In this document: positions 1-7,200 of the stretch, piece after piece
How the letters are laid out: every line of letters starts with the position of its first letter
Position numbering within the stretch: the stretch's first letter is position 1
Source: JBGQBN01 sp041494805
GTDB taxonomy: Bacteria > Acidobacteriota > Terriglobia > Terriglobales > Acidobacteriaceae
Length of the DNA stretch: 64,000 nt
NCBI GenBank assembly: GCA_041494805.1
Contig: JBGQBN010000007.1
Coordinates: 1 to 64,000, forward strand
Direction of reading: 5' to 3'
Notes under the pieces: model-generated
Seen by the model: the letters and a program-made list of their open reading frames with translations, nothing else
What the model was told of the DNA's origin: nothing
Databases searched by the model: none
Translations under genes and position numbers: made by a program

Positions 1-1532
1 CCCTCACACCTTGCAAATCTCTGCCCTTGAGTTGTGTTGTTAGCGGAGGACGTAATCAGATTAAACGGTGCTTCAGCGTCCGAACCATTGAAAGCGATCA
101 TCAGGTGTTCAATGGTGAGGTATGCTGGGCATACATTCCGGATAGCCACGTTGCACGCCTTACACGTCAATGGATTCGCTCCCCGCGCTTTCACGTCGCC
201 TGATTCTTTCACGCACCACAGTGCGTCGTTACAGATCGTTGAATGAATCTTACGAGCCTGAGCAGTGATCCAGAGCAAGCGCTCAACCTTGCCGAGCTGG
301 TTCGCGGCCGCTATGAATCCGGCGATCGCAGCTAGGTTCGCTTTCGTTGCGCGAGGCGTTCCACTCCCGTTGTTGTATTCAGCTGCCGCAAGGGGGTACG
401 CCAAGAAAGCGGCGATCCACGTATCAACCGGAAGGCAGTGGTGGTTCCCATGACACTGCTGCGAGTAAATGGCGATCACCTTCTTTGATTGAAATGCGTT
501 TAAATGCAAAAAGACGTCGGCGGCATCCGCAGCAGAAAGCAAAGCCGGATTGATCCGGGGGTTGGTGGCTCCTGTTGGGTTGGGAGCTGCCGAGTTGAGT
601 TGCCGTACATCATTCAGAAACATGAGAAAGATAACAGTACGGGGAGGACCCTTGGCGAATGCATTGAAGCACTCGACCAAGCTCAGCCGATTCTGCGCTC
701 CAGCTTGAGCCACTAAAGTCCCCATGTAGAACTGGGTGTCTATATGGGCAATTCCGGCAGGCAATTCAAAGCCTGTGTAGGACCATGTACCCACGTCGAA
801 GGCTCTAAACGTCGGCAATCCACACAGCGCCCTTGCTGCGCCGACTAGGTCCCGATAACGGGGGAAAAGAGCGAGAGGATTATCAGCATCTGTGAGTTCT
901 TCCCAGGTAGGGAGAAGATAGAAGTCCACTGCCGGAACGCCCGCACCACATTGGATCTGCTCGCCAAAGTGAGTGCAAAAATAATGGGTCTGGATAAACT
1001 CGGCCTTTCTTCCTCCGCTGGGAGGGTTGAAACTGGCGTAGAAACGGGCGAGGCCGAGTACGCGGTCCCACAAACGACCGAACGGTAGAGCGCCCCCATA
1101 CCCTCGATCCACAACGTGATGCCACATTTCTCGGAGCACCGCAATTCTGTTGCTGAAAGGCGAATTTTCCGGGAACAAATTGATGACATCATTTATCGTC
1201 ACTCGATCTAGCAACCCAAGTCGATGTGCGACCTCTTCTCGGACGCTTGGCAAGAACCTCATGACATTTGGGGTTATATTGAGGTCTTTGTTACAAATTA
1301 CCTGGGCGATCAGTGTCCGAGAATTGAGGTCGATTTGTACCGACCTGATATACCCAAATGCGCGATCTTTATGTGCTGGCCGCTCGCCGTTGAGATCGTC
1401 CGCAAGGACGTGGTAATACAACAAGGGAAACAGCGGCAGGTCGGGGTCAAACGGGAATACGAGTGGCGACCACTCTGGCGGCACATCTTCGAACTGGAGC
1501 TGGGTCGCGTACGAAAGAGCTTCAAATGGCAT
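1..1532 (-). CDS. Unidentified protein next to vsr, C-terminus beyond left edge; HhH-GPD-like signature
   Basis: An open frame without stops runs from an ATG at 1532 to the window edge (510 codons), preceded by a GGAG about 8 bases upstream. I do not recognise the family. Residues 350-375 read SKKVIAIY then LPVDTWI, with Lys351 and Asp370 exactly 19 residues apart; this matches the catalytic Lys/Asp spacing of HhH-GPD glycosylases of the OGG1 type, although no clear helix-hairpin-helix precedes it. The C-terminal part has clustered cysteines (C434, C440, C457, C460, C468), suggesting a metal site. The gene is divergent from vsr, with a 78-base gap, so a role in restriction or in repair of methylated-cytosine damage is possible. 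That role is inference from position. Codon use is less GC-biased than in the housekeeping genes, consistent with transfer. The reading frame itself is well supported; the function is not. Confidence 0.75.
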   Translation of the reverse strand, partial: MPFEALSYATQLQFEDVPPEWSPLVFPFDPDLPLFPLLYYHVLADDLNGERPAHKDRAFGYIRSVQIDLNSRTLIAQVICNKDLNITPNVMRFLPSVREEVAHRLGLLDRVTINDVINLFPENSPFSNRIAVLREMWHHVVDRGYGGALPFGRLWDRVLGLARFYASFNPPSGGRKAEFIQTHYFCTHFGEQIQCGAGVPAVDFYLLPTWEELTDADNPLALFPRYRDLVGAARALCGLPTFRAFDVGTWSYTGFELPAGIAHIDTQFYMGTLVAQAGAQNRLSLVECFNAFAKGPPRTVIFLMFLNDVRQLNSAAPNPTGATNPRINPALLSAADAADVFLHLNAFQSKKVIAIYSQQCHGNHHCLPVDTWIAAFLAYPLAAAEYNNGSGTPRATKANLAAIAGFIAAANQLGKVERLLWITAQARKIHSTICNDALWCVKESGDVKARGANPLTCKACNVAIRNVCPAYLTIEHLMIAFNGSDAEAPFNLITSSANNTTQGQRFARCE

Positions 1533-1610
1533 TAGCCTGCTCCGTTGTTCCAATTGGGATACGCTACTTTTACTGAATGGCTAGGATTCGTCAAGTTCTA
1601 GAGCGAAAAA

Positions 1611-2018
1611 ATGACGGATGTCCATACAAAAACACAACGTAGCTACAACATGTCGGCGATCCGGAACAAGAACACCGGCCCTGAGATGATTGTCAGGAGC
1701 GTGCTACATTCCCTTGGCTACAGATACAGATTGCACGTTCGTGATCTACCCGGTTGCCCGGACATCGTCCTGCCCAAACACAATGCAATAATCTTTGTTC
1801 ACGGCTGCTTTTGGCACATGCACAACTGTCGCTTCGGCCGCGTTACGCCGAAGACGAATGCAAAGTTTTGGCAGAAAAAACGGACAGGCAACGTCGAGCG
1901 TGACAAGAAACAGCGTTGGCTTTTGCGCAAGGAGTGGTCGGTCCTCACGGTATGGGAGTGTGAGACGCGAGACTTGAAGAAGCTCTCTCGAAGGCTGGTA
2001 GGCTTTCTTGTAGATTAG
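1611..2018 (+). CDS. vsr: Very short patch repair endonuclease Vsr
   Basis: Vsr nicks 5' of the T in T:G mismatches that arise by deamination of 5-methylcytosine at sites of a partner C5 methyltransferase. The 135-residue product has the family landmarks in order: an N-terminal RSYNMSAIRNKNT segment, PGCPDIVL containing the catalytic Asp, HGCFWHMHNC with the catalytic and zinc-binding His/Cys residues, NVERDKKQ, and a late WECETR with the last Cys ligand. Length is normal for the family. No methyltransferase gene lies in the window; it may be beyond the left edge or lost. The gene is divergent from the unidentified ORF on its left, and its 3' end abuts a broken toxin gene on the opposite strand. 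Confidence 0.93.
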   Translation: MTDVHTKTQRSYNMSAIRNKNTGPEMIVRSVLHSLGYRYRLHVRDLPGCPDIVLPKHNAIIFVHGCFWHMHNCRFGRVTPKTNAKFWQKKRTGNVERDKKQRWLLRKEWSVLTVWECETRDLKKLSRRLVGFLVD

Positions 2019-2020
2019 GA

Positions 2021-2166
2021 CCCAGCGACCATCTGCTATCGCCGACAGGAAGCCTATGCTGATGTCCGGGCTACGCTCGGCGTACCAATCCGCGTAACCA
2101 ATCGTCCGCGGCCTCGAATTCGTGCCATGCGGCGGGATGGAACTGATAAGGCTTACTTGCGGGCAC
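2021..2166 (-). pseudogene. Remnant of a RelE/ParE-type toxin
   Basis: Reading the minus strand from a GTG at 2166, which overlaps the end of the antitoxin gene, gives PYQFHPAAWHEFEAADDW. After a frame change the sequence continues YAERSPDISIGFLSAIAD. Together these match the typical N-terminus of ParE/RelE toxins (FHP-A-EF--A--WY-ERS). The frame change coincides with an imperfect tandem duplication of a GATTGGTTACGC-like unit, and the similarity stops near 2035 just before the vsr 3' end. The toxin therefore lacks its C-terminal half and is probably inactive. The assignment rests on a short motif but is strengthened by the adjacent antitoxin and the usual antitoxin-toxin overlap. Confidence 0.6.
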
Positions 2167-2407
2167 GACGGGTGCGAGCAGCGAGCTCCCGCTCGACTTC
2201 CTCACCCGGGATCATTTTCACTTTGCCGGAGCGAATGTCATCCACCCGGTGTTTGATTTCCTGCGCCCAGGCCTCTTCTGTTCCCGGCTCGGCGGGACCT
2301 TCGTCGAGGCTCTCGATCAAGCGGTCGATCAGCAGGCCGCGCTCGCGCGAAGAGAGCTGCATCGCTTTGGCCAGAACCTCGGAAACCTCTGGCGTCATGT
2401 GTGCCAT
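2153..2407 (-). CDS. Addiction module antitoxin-like protein (Unstab_antitox family)
   Basis: This small acidic protein of 84 residues has the layout of the putative addiction module component family (TIGR02574/PF09720): VLAKAMQLSSRERGLLIDRLIESLDE, then AWAQEIKHRVDDIRSGKV, then PGEEVERELAAR. Such proteins neutralise a RelE/ParE toxin encoded just downstream. ATG 2407 is preferred over an upstream GTG at 2413 because a GAGG lies five bases before the ATG. The downstream toxin is broken (see 2021-2166), so the antitoxin is probably orphaned. Confidence 0.75.
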   Translation of the reverse strand: MAHMTPEVSEVLAKAMQLSSRERGLLIDRLIESLDEGPAEPGTEEAWAQEIKHRVDDIRSGKVKMIPGEEVERELAARTRRARK

Positions 2408-2596
2408 GGCCACCTCGCCGGAATCATTTTATCCCAAACTTAGTGCCCAGGCTCACGCCGAAAACATCTCGTTTTTTCCTTGACTTCACTGCCTTCCGCC
2501 GCGCATAAAAGATATATATCTACATTGCAATGTTAGCCAGAAGTCATAACTCGTTTGTTTCCAAGATTTTGACGCTAAGTCCTTATTCGGCAAAGA
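2408..2596. other. AT-rich spacer without a recognisable gene
   Basis: About 190 bases between the antitoxin start and the IS target duplication. It is much more AT-rich than the surroundings and contains the palindrome AGATATATATCT near 2511. No ORF with a credible start was found. It may hold the antitoxin promoter. Confidence 0.5.
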
Positions 2597-2604
2597 TTTT
2601 GGCT
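2597..2604 (+). repeat. Left 8-bp target site duplication of the IS1595-type element
   Basis: TTTTGGCT lies immediately outside the left terminal repeat and recurs exactly at 4906-4913, immediately outside the right terminal repeat. Eight bases is the duplication length known for the IS1595 family. Confidence 0.95.
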
Positions 2605-2629
2605 GGTAATTATCCCTTGAGTACAAGTA
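2605..2629 (+). repeat. Left terminal inverted repeat of the IS
   Basis: Begins GGTAATTATCCCTTGA and continues GTACAAGTA; it matches the complement of 4881-4905 at 23 of 25 positions. Confidence 0.93.
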
Positions 2630-2723
2630 TAGAATGGAGGAGCCGTGGCAGGGCGGAAATATAAGCTATTCATTCCCCACTGCGATGGAGGCGGGGAAGC
2701 ACTTGTAACCGATGGCTATGTGT

Positions 2724-2951
2724 TTATCGAAATAGCGGATGTGTTTGGAAATTTGCTGGTACGGAATCAACGTCGCGTATCAGTGGAGACTCTGGTTCGT
2801 GCTCTTTTTCCTGATGACAAGCTAGACATGTTGCGAAAATTGGACGGATTGGATATGAAATCGTCCGAGGCTGGCCGTCCTCATAATACTCCGCGCGTTT
2901 CAGTGGAATCGCAGCGCTGCACAAAGGGCAAATGACGCTCCAATATTTCAT
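2724..2951 (-). CDS. Small Cys-rich (zinc-ribbon-like) IS passenger protein
   Basis: 75 residues with two CxxC pairs: CPLC at residues 9-12 and CLAC at about 43-46, the usual spacing of a small zinc ribbon. It starts 11 bases after the DUF3800 stop codon on the same strand, so it is probably co-transcribed with it. It lies wholly inside the IS1595 element. No strong Shine-Dalgarno is visible, but the spacing suggests translational coupling. An alternative ORF on the plus strand (GTG 2645 to 2935, with GGAGG upstream) overlaps it; the paired cysteines make me prefer the minus-strand frame. Function unknown. Confidence 0.55.
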   Translation of the reverse strand: MKYWSVICPLCSAAIPLKRAEYYEDGQPRTISYPIRPIFATCLACHQEKEHEPESPLIRDVDSVPANFQTHPLFR

Positions 2952-2962
2952 AGCGCCGAGAA

Positions 2963-3697
2963 TTATACGCCTGATGCCTCATCCGACAGAACCCGAGTTA
3001 GAATCTGGTAATTGAACAAGGCTCCGCCTTTGAACAACTCGCGCAATTGTTCTACTGGCCAGCGCAAATCGTCAGGTGCTTTGCCGTCCATGGTGCCATT
3101 TATGTATTTATTGGATTCATACGCAAACAAGTCCGCAACCTGCACTGGACTGACCTGCCTATGATCTGCCTGTGTCAATGCAGAACAGAGATGTCCCAGC
3201 GGGTGTTCATCTACAACTTGGTTCCATGCATCAAGGAGATAGTGCTTGCTCTTGTTGCGGCGATCAAACACAAATGAAATAGGCTCACCGTTCCATCGCT
3301 TCTCAGCCTTTGACAGTGAATCTCCGAATGCCCAATGTGCGCACAGAAAATATGGGTCTCTCGCCCTTTGTAGTTGAAGCTCATTCAGCCGCTTGAAATC
3401 CTGCATGACCACAGCCGAGCGGATAAGTGCAAACGCTCCAATTCGGCGCTGGATTACTTCTACGAGGGCGGCGAGTAATCTCTGTCTTTCGTATTCGGTC
3501 CAGCCAGTAAATTGTTCTGTGAAATGTGCAAAGTCTACGGCATGGAAGGCTTCGATGTTGAAGCACTCCAGGACATCCTCCCATTCTGCCTGTGTTGCAT
3601 GCCAGACAGAGGCTGGAGCTAATAAACCGACAATGCCAAATACCCGGCATGTAACGTCCTTCGGGTCGCCTGTGTCGTCGAAATAGCTGCGCAGCAT
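2963..3697 (-). CDS. DUF3800 domain protein, IS passenger
   Basis: A protein of 244 residues opening with LRSYFDDTGDPKD, the DUF3800 signature with paired acidic residues, followed by GIVGLLAP, later FVFDRRNKSK, and VQVADLFAYESNKYI near the C-terminus. DUF3800 proteins are predicted RNase H-like nucleases and are common on mobile elements; the activity here is inferred. I chose ATG 3697, which places the DUF3800 core at the N-terminus. The frame extends upstream to a GTG at 3784, adding 29 residues without domain resemblance. It sits inside the IS1595 element between the transposase and the small Cys-rich gene, all on the minus strand. It could affect transposition, target DNA, or host defence; the sequence does not say which. 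Confidence 0.8.
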   Translation of the reverse strand: MLRSYFDDTGDPKDVTCRVFGIVGLLAPASVWHATQAEWEDVLECFNIEAFHAVDFAHFTEQFTGWTEYERQRLLAALVEVIQRRIGAFALIRSAVVMQDFKRLNELQLQRARDPYFLCAHWAFGDSLSKAEKRWNGEPISFVFDRRNKSKHYLLDAWNQVVDEHPLGHLCSALTQADHRQVSPVQVADLFAYESNKYINGTMDGKAPDDLRWPVEQLRELFKGGALFNYQILTRVLSDEASGV

Positions 3698-3777
3698 TCC
3701 TAGAATCCGCAAACGCGCTTTGCTTCCATGAATAGCATCGGCAAAGTCCAAGATGTTAATACGAGGTTGACTTTTAC

Positions 3778-3818
3778 AGACCACTGCGGTCTACTCCATT
3801 CTGGGAGCACAATGCTCC
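3778..3818. other. Two adjacent hairpins between transposase and passenger gene
   Basis: AGACC-ACTGC-GGTCT at 3778-3792 and GGGAGC-ACAAT-GCTCCC at 3802-3818 form perfect small stems with 5-base loops. They lie between the transposase stop and the DUF3800 start. Neither is followed by a T-run on the minus strand, so they are not obvious terminators; a subterminal or regulatory role is possible. Confidence 0.5.
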
Positions 3819-3904
3819 CGAAACGCAGTACACCGCAGAAGCGAATTTTATGGCGAGTCACCCTAAGCAATCCGCCAAGAAAACCGAAGGTGACACGCGA
3901 CCAT

Positions 3905-4855
3905 TTACACGGTCTGATTTTGAACGGGTGCTGCGACGGGCGGTTGAGACGCCAGTTCAGCCACTTTCGCCAAAATCGCAAAGAAAATCAGGTTCCCGGT
4001 CTCGCGGCGGTTGTATCGGAAAGAGTACTCATTGAGATAGCTCTGCAAGTATTTCTTGCTCACCGAGTGGTAGACACCGCCAAGACCTCTTTTCACCAAA
4101 CTCCAGAATCCCTCGATAGTCTGAGTGTGAATCTGTCCCCGCGATCCGGTGACGTAAATCTTCTCACTGTGCCGGATGCGGTAGTGCCGATAACTCCGTC
4201 CTTCGATCCCGTCATAAGCCGGGTAATCATCAGTAAACACGCAACTGCCGGGAAGCACAAATTCATGGATAAATCCATGCAAAGTGGGCTTCTTGGTGTC
4301 TGCGGTGACACGCGCTACGACGCGGCCACTCTTGCGCTGCACCACTCCTACCACGGAAGTCTTGGGCTTCTCAATCGCGTTTCTTCGCTTGGTGCGTCCG
4401 CCCACATACATTTCGTCAACTTCCACCGTCGATCCCTCCAGTCTGATGTCCTCCGACATCAGGGCTCGAATCTGACGGAAGATGCGCCACGCGGTTTTGT
4501 AGGTAACACCAGTCTCACGTTGAATCTGTTTCGCGGAGATGCCGCACCGGGTGGAACCCATCAGGAACATGGCCTGAAACCAGATGCGGAGCGCGGTGCT
4601 GGACTTTTCAAAAATAGTTCCGGCCAAGGGGTACAGATGGTGACCGCAATGGTCACACGCATACGCGGTGCGGCCAGTAACGCGGTGGTGCTTGCGAATC
4701 GCGCCAGCACAGTCCTCGGAATCACACTTCGCCATGCCATCCGGGAAGCGCATATCCATTACGCGCTGGAGGCAGGCGTCATTGTTCGGGAACTCAGCGT
4801 CAAACTGGTTTCGGGTGTATCGAAGCTCGGGTGGGATTGTTTGTCTGCGATTCAT
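3905..4855 (-). CDS. IS1595-family (ISXO2-like) transposase
   Basis: 316 residues, full length for the family. An N-terminal Cys-rich segment (AKCDSEDC at about residues 42-49, then CDHCGHH) is the zinc-binding part, followed by an HTH-like segment (GISAKQIQRETGVTYKTAWR). The ISXO2 DDE-type catalytic domain follows, with VEVDEMYVGG, CVFTDDYPAYDGI and TIEGFWSLVKRGLGGVYH supplying the acidic residues. The gene starts 50 bases inside the right terminal repeat at 4905, as expected. The frame is intact, so the element may be active. Confidence 0.93.
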   Translation of the reverse strand: MNRRQTIPPELRYTRNQFDAEFPNNDACLQRVMDMRFPDGMAKCDSEDCAGAIRKHHRVTGRTAYACDHCGHHLYPLAGTIFEKSSTALRIWFQAMFLMGSTRCGISAKQIQRETGVTYKTAWRIFRQIRALMSEDIRLEGSTVEVDEMYVGGRTKRRNAIEKPKTSVVGVVQRKSGRVVARVTADTKKPTLHGFIHEFVLPGSCVFTDDYPAYDGIEGRSYRHYRIRHSEKIYVTGSRGQIHTQTIEGFWSLVKRGLGGVYHSVSKKYLQSYLNEYSFRYNRRETGNLIFFAILAKVAELASQPPVAAPVQNQTV

Positions 4856-4880
4856 GGCAGGGACAGTATGCCATTTGTTC

Positions 4881-4905
4881 TACTTGTTGTCAAGGGATAA
4901 TTACC
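4881..4905 (-). repeat. Right terminal inverted repeat of the IS
   Basis: Its complement reads GGTAATTATCCCTTGA then CAACAAGTA, matching the left end at 2605-2629 apart from two bases. Confidence 0.93.
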
Positions 4906-4913
4906 TTTTGGCT
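4906..4913 (+). repeat. Right 8-bp target site duplication
   Basis: TTTTGGCT, identical to 2597-2604. Confidence 0.95.
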
Positions 4914-4971
4914 GGGTTCTCTGCGCAAGTTTGTGATTCCATTGGACCCCAGGGGGGAGGGGGTGGAGCGG

Positions 4972-5130
4972 TAAAAGCAGAACAGCAGATCCCTCGCTCC
5001 GCTCGGGATGACAAGAGGGAATCGGGATGACGAGATGGAATCGGGATGACGGGTTGGAGGATGCAAAGCCCCACCCTGTCGCAGAGAACGCGACAAGGGT
5101 GGGGCACCCCGCCCGGTTTTGGCCGGGCTT
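4972..5130. repeat. Cluster of dispersed repeats and hairpins
   Basis: 4987-5012 is a CCCTCGCTCCGCTCGGGATGAC-like unit followed by two short AATCGGGATGAC copies up to 5050. It belongs to the same word family as 17764-17798 inside mnmG. Next to it 5068-5082 and 5090-5105 form a long stem (GCCCCACCCTGTCGC against its complement, one bulge), followed by a second stem, GCCCGG against CCGGGC, at 5111-5128. No gene is present in this spacer. Confidence 0.6.
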
Positions 5131-5142
5131 TCTTGCTTATTG

Positions 5143-5850
5143 CTACGGTGCTATGCGGTCGGTGAGGGTGTCGTTGTGGAAGCTGGAGTGTTCGCGCAAC
5201 TGCATCCAGGCGCCTGAGGGTTTGAGCGTGTCTGCAATACCATTTTTCTCGCTCTTGCCGAAATCCTCCCATGAGTTGTAGCGAGCTATGGTGAGGAAGT
5301 GCCAGGGTCCGCCTTCCAGGTGCGCCATCAGGGCGTTGCTGGTTGGGACGTCGCCTGGGTTGGGAGGCTGATTGAGTGCTTTTTCCAGCTGGTCGCGGTG
5401 TCCGGGAGCGGCGCGATAGACGGAAACCACGTAGACCGAGCCGGCCGTTTTGGCTGCCGATCCTTCATCGATGCCCATGGCTTTGGCGAATTCAGGCCAT
5501 GCCGGGCCGTTGACAAAAGTGTCGGCGTGCCAGGCGTTCAGGTCGCGGGCGTTTGCGGGTGGTGGAGTGCCGGCGGCTTCTACCGTGGCCTTGGTTCCCA
5601 GATGCTCGATGACTACATAGTCCCAGTCTTCGCCGTCCTGGTGACGCAGGACCAGGTGGTGTCCGGCCATGGCGTTGGGGCCTTGGGTCTTGAGGAAGTC
5701 GGCTTCCTCAACCGCCTTGCCGAGCGTGGCTTTGGCGAAATGTACGTGGTAGACGTCGGTGCGTGCCACAGGCGCCGCCGGGGCGGTCTGTGCGGCGGAA
5801 ATGGACAGGAACAGAAACAGCGAAAGAAATAACGCGCAAGTGCTTTTCAA
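5143..5850 (-). CDS. Secreted protein of unknown function (possible dimeric alpha-beta barrel)
   Basis: I place the start at TTG 5850 because AGGAG lies seven bases upstream and the product then begins MKSTCALFLSLFLFLSISAA, a clear signal peptide. The ATG 120 bases further upstream adds an unlikely leader. The mature part (total 235 residues) has two similar halves: VYHVHFAKATLGK with WDYVVIEHLG, and YVVSVYRAAPGHRDQLEKAL with WHFLTIARYNSWEDF. These resemble tandem ferredoxin-like (antibiotic monooxygenase/NIPSNAP-type) folds. That fold is inference. A second secreted protein of similar style is at 29621-30481. Confidence 0.72.
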   Translation of the reverse strand: MKSTCALFLSLFLFLSISAAQTAPAAPVARTDVYHVHFAKATLGKAVEEADFLKTQGPNAMAGHHLVLRHQDGEDWDYVVIEHLGTKATVEAAGTPPPANARDLNAWHADTFVNGPAWPEFAKAMGIDEGSAAKTAGSVYVVSVYRAAPGHRDQLEKALNQPPNPGDVPTSNALMAHLEGGPWHFLTIARYNSWEDFGKSEKNGIADTLKPSGAWMQLREHSSFHNDTLTDRIAP

Positions 5851-5966
5851 TAGTTTTCTCCTGAGTTGAAATTTGACTGGGCCGGTGTGGATGACAATTA
5901 GTTGAGTCGGCCAAGTATACAGCTGTCTGAGGTTTTGTTTGGCTGCGGGGGGAAGAAAGCCGGCGC

Positions 5967-6467
5967 TCACTTCTGCCGGATATCAAGGTAGGTACCCGTG
6001 GTGCCGTAATCCAGGCGCAGGTTGCACAGCTTGGGGGCCATGTGGGCGAAGGAGACTTTGAATTCGGTTGGCTGGCTGAGTTTTCCGGCCTCCATGGCGA
6101 CGCGCAACAGGTCTTGCTTTTGGTCGTAGGGGCTGCCGGCGGTGACGTTCCGGTTCACAACCAACGTCCAGTCTTTTTTGGAGGCGATCACGTACATGCT
6201 GTAGGCCCCGATGGGAATTTCCGAGGTCCCGATGATGAGGTTGGTCTGGGTGAACAGGATCATCCCGGAACCACCTGGCGCCCACACGGTGTCTCTGGGC
6301 AGGTCTTTGTTGTAGGCGACCGGAGTGTATGTGACGCTCACCTCTTTCTCATCTTGGAAGGTGCATACCGCAGTAATAGGATCAGAACTCGAAGCTTCCG
6401 GCTTAGGGACTGCTGCGTCAAGCATCAACGCACCGAGCAGGACCATCCAGACCGCCAGCACGTGCAT
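5967..6467 (-). CDS. DUF2911-type secreted protein
   Basis: The start at ATG 6467 is supported by GGAGGGGGG just upstream. The product (166 residues) begins with a signal peptide (MHVLAVWMVLLGALMLDAAV). The body has the DUF2911 pattern: VSVTYTPVAYNKDLPRDTVWAPG, then PIGAYSMYVIASKKDWTLVVNR, and KVSFAHMAPKLCNLRLDYG. DUF2911 proteins are exported proteins without known biochemical role, found in Bacteroidota and Acidobacteriota. Confidence 0.75.
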   Translation of the reverse strand: MHVLAVWMVLLGALMLDAAVPKPEASSSDPITAVCTFQDEKEVSVTYTPVAYNKDLPRDTVWAPGGSGMILFTQTNLIIGTSEIPIGAYSMYVIASKKDWTLVVNRNVTAGSPYDQKQDLLRVAMEAGKLSQPTEFKVSFAHMAPKLCNLRLDYGTTGTYLDIRQK

Positions 6468-6683
6468 TTCCCCCCTCCGCTCGCCAACTGGACGCGAAGT
6501 ATGATGCCAGAAATTCGATCCAACCGGGAAGATTAAGGGCGGGCGCCATGCAGATGCGAGGCACCCGGGTTTCACGGGCGCGGCCGACCCCATTCGGGCT
6601 TGGTCTTCGGTGACGTTCTCCTGGGACTCGGACATTGCTACTGTGGCAGGCCAGCAAGATTGAGAAAGGCTGGCTGCTCGTTT

Positions 6684-7067
6684 ATGGCGAACCCGGCGAA
6701 GTCCTCGTTTCAGCTCAAGATTCTATATGGGGAAGGCGATGCGGAAGTGCTTGCTGCACAAGCAGTTTCCATCCAGAAGGCGGGACATCACGTAACCACC
6801 GCCGAGGGCCGCCAAGGGGTGATAGAGGCCTTGCGGCGGGATGCTTTCGACCTGGTGGTCCTGGGACCGACATTGACCAGAAATGACCGGCATCATCTTC
6901 CGTATGTCATCAAGAAGACACACACCGGAACGCGCGTCCTGGTGATGCACTCCGATGGGGAGCGGCATCCCGAGGTGGATGCCAGCATTGAAACCGGACG
7001 CAGCATTAATGCCCTTCTGGAGACCATTGCTTCCATGATGTCCAAGGAAGCGGCGGTGAGCAGGTAG
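6684..7067 (+). CDS. Degenerate response-regulator receiver protein
   Basis: 127 residues beginning MANPAKSSFQLKILYGEGD. The pattern fits a CheY-like receiver: a beta strand ILYGEG, AQAVSIQKAGHHVTTAEG, then FDLVVLGPTLTRND where the phospho-acceptor Asp should be (Gly-Pro replaces the usual Asp-x), then GTRVLVMHSDG. The acidic pocket and the acceptor Asp are not clear, so it is probably a phosphorylation-independent receiver. The start is ATG 6684; an upstream in-frame ATG at 6600 adds residues unlike the fold. It precedes the Ser/Thr kinase gene in the same direction. Confidence 0.65.
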   Translation: MANPAKSSFQLKILYGEGDAEVLAAQAVSIQKAGHHVTTAEGRQGVIEALRRDAFDLVVLGPTLTRNDRHHLPYVIKKTHTGTRVLVMHSDGERHPEVDASIETGRSINALLETIASMMSKEAAVSR

Positions 7068-7200
7068 GCAGTTCTCGGTTTCCGGTTGTCAGTGGGCGGC
7101 CAGCCGGCCGCCTTTACTTATTTGGAATCTGAAAGAGAATCCAAGTTTGACGAATGCCGCCGGGCATCCTACCATTACCTGCCCGAATGGTAATGCTCCG

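Larger units (their letters stand above)
2605..4905 (-). mobile_element. IS1595-family element carrying passenger genes
   Basis: The 2301-bp element is bounded by inverted repeats: 2605-2629 and the complement of 4881-4905 share the first 16 bases (GGTAATTATCCCTTGA) and 23 of 25 overall. Both ends are flanked by the same 8-bp direct repeat, TTTTGGCT. The ISXO2-like transposase (3905-4855) occupies only about 40% of the element. Also inside are a DUF3800 gene and a small Cys-rich ORF on the same strand. Exact target duplications and an intact transposase point to a fairly recent insertion. Passenger genes are known in some IS1595 subgroups; I do not know of this specific combination being described. 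Confidence 0.93.

Noticed and set aside
2645..2935. Plus-strand ORF of 96 residues with GGAGG upstream, overlapping the small Cys-rich minus-strand gene
   Set aside because: The minus-strand frame has two CxxC pairs and follows the DUF3800 gene by 11 bases; both cannot easily be coding. The plus-strand frame remains a weaker alternative.
3728..4900. Plus-strand ORF of 390 residues
   Set aside because: Antisense to the IS1595 transposase and without motifs.
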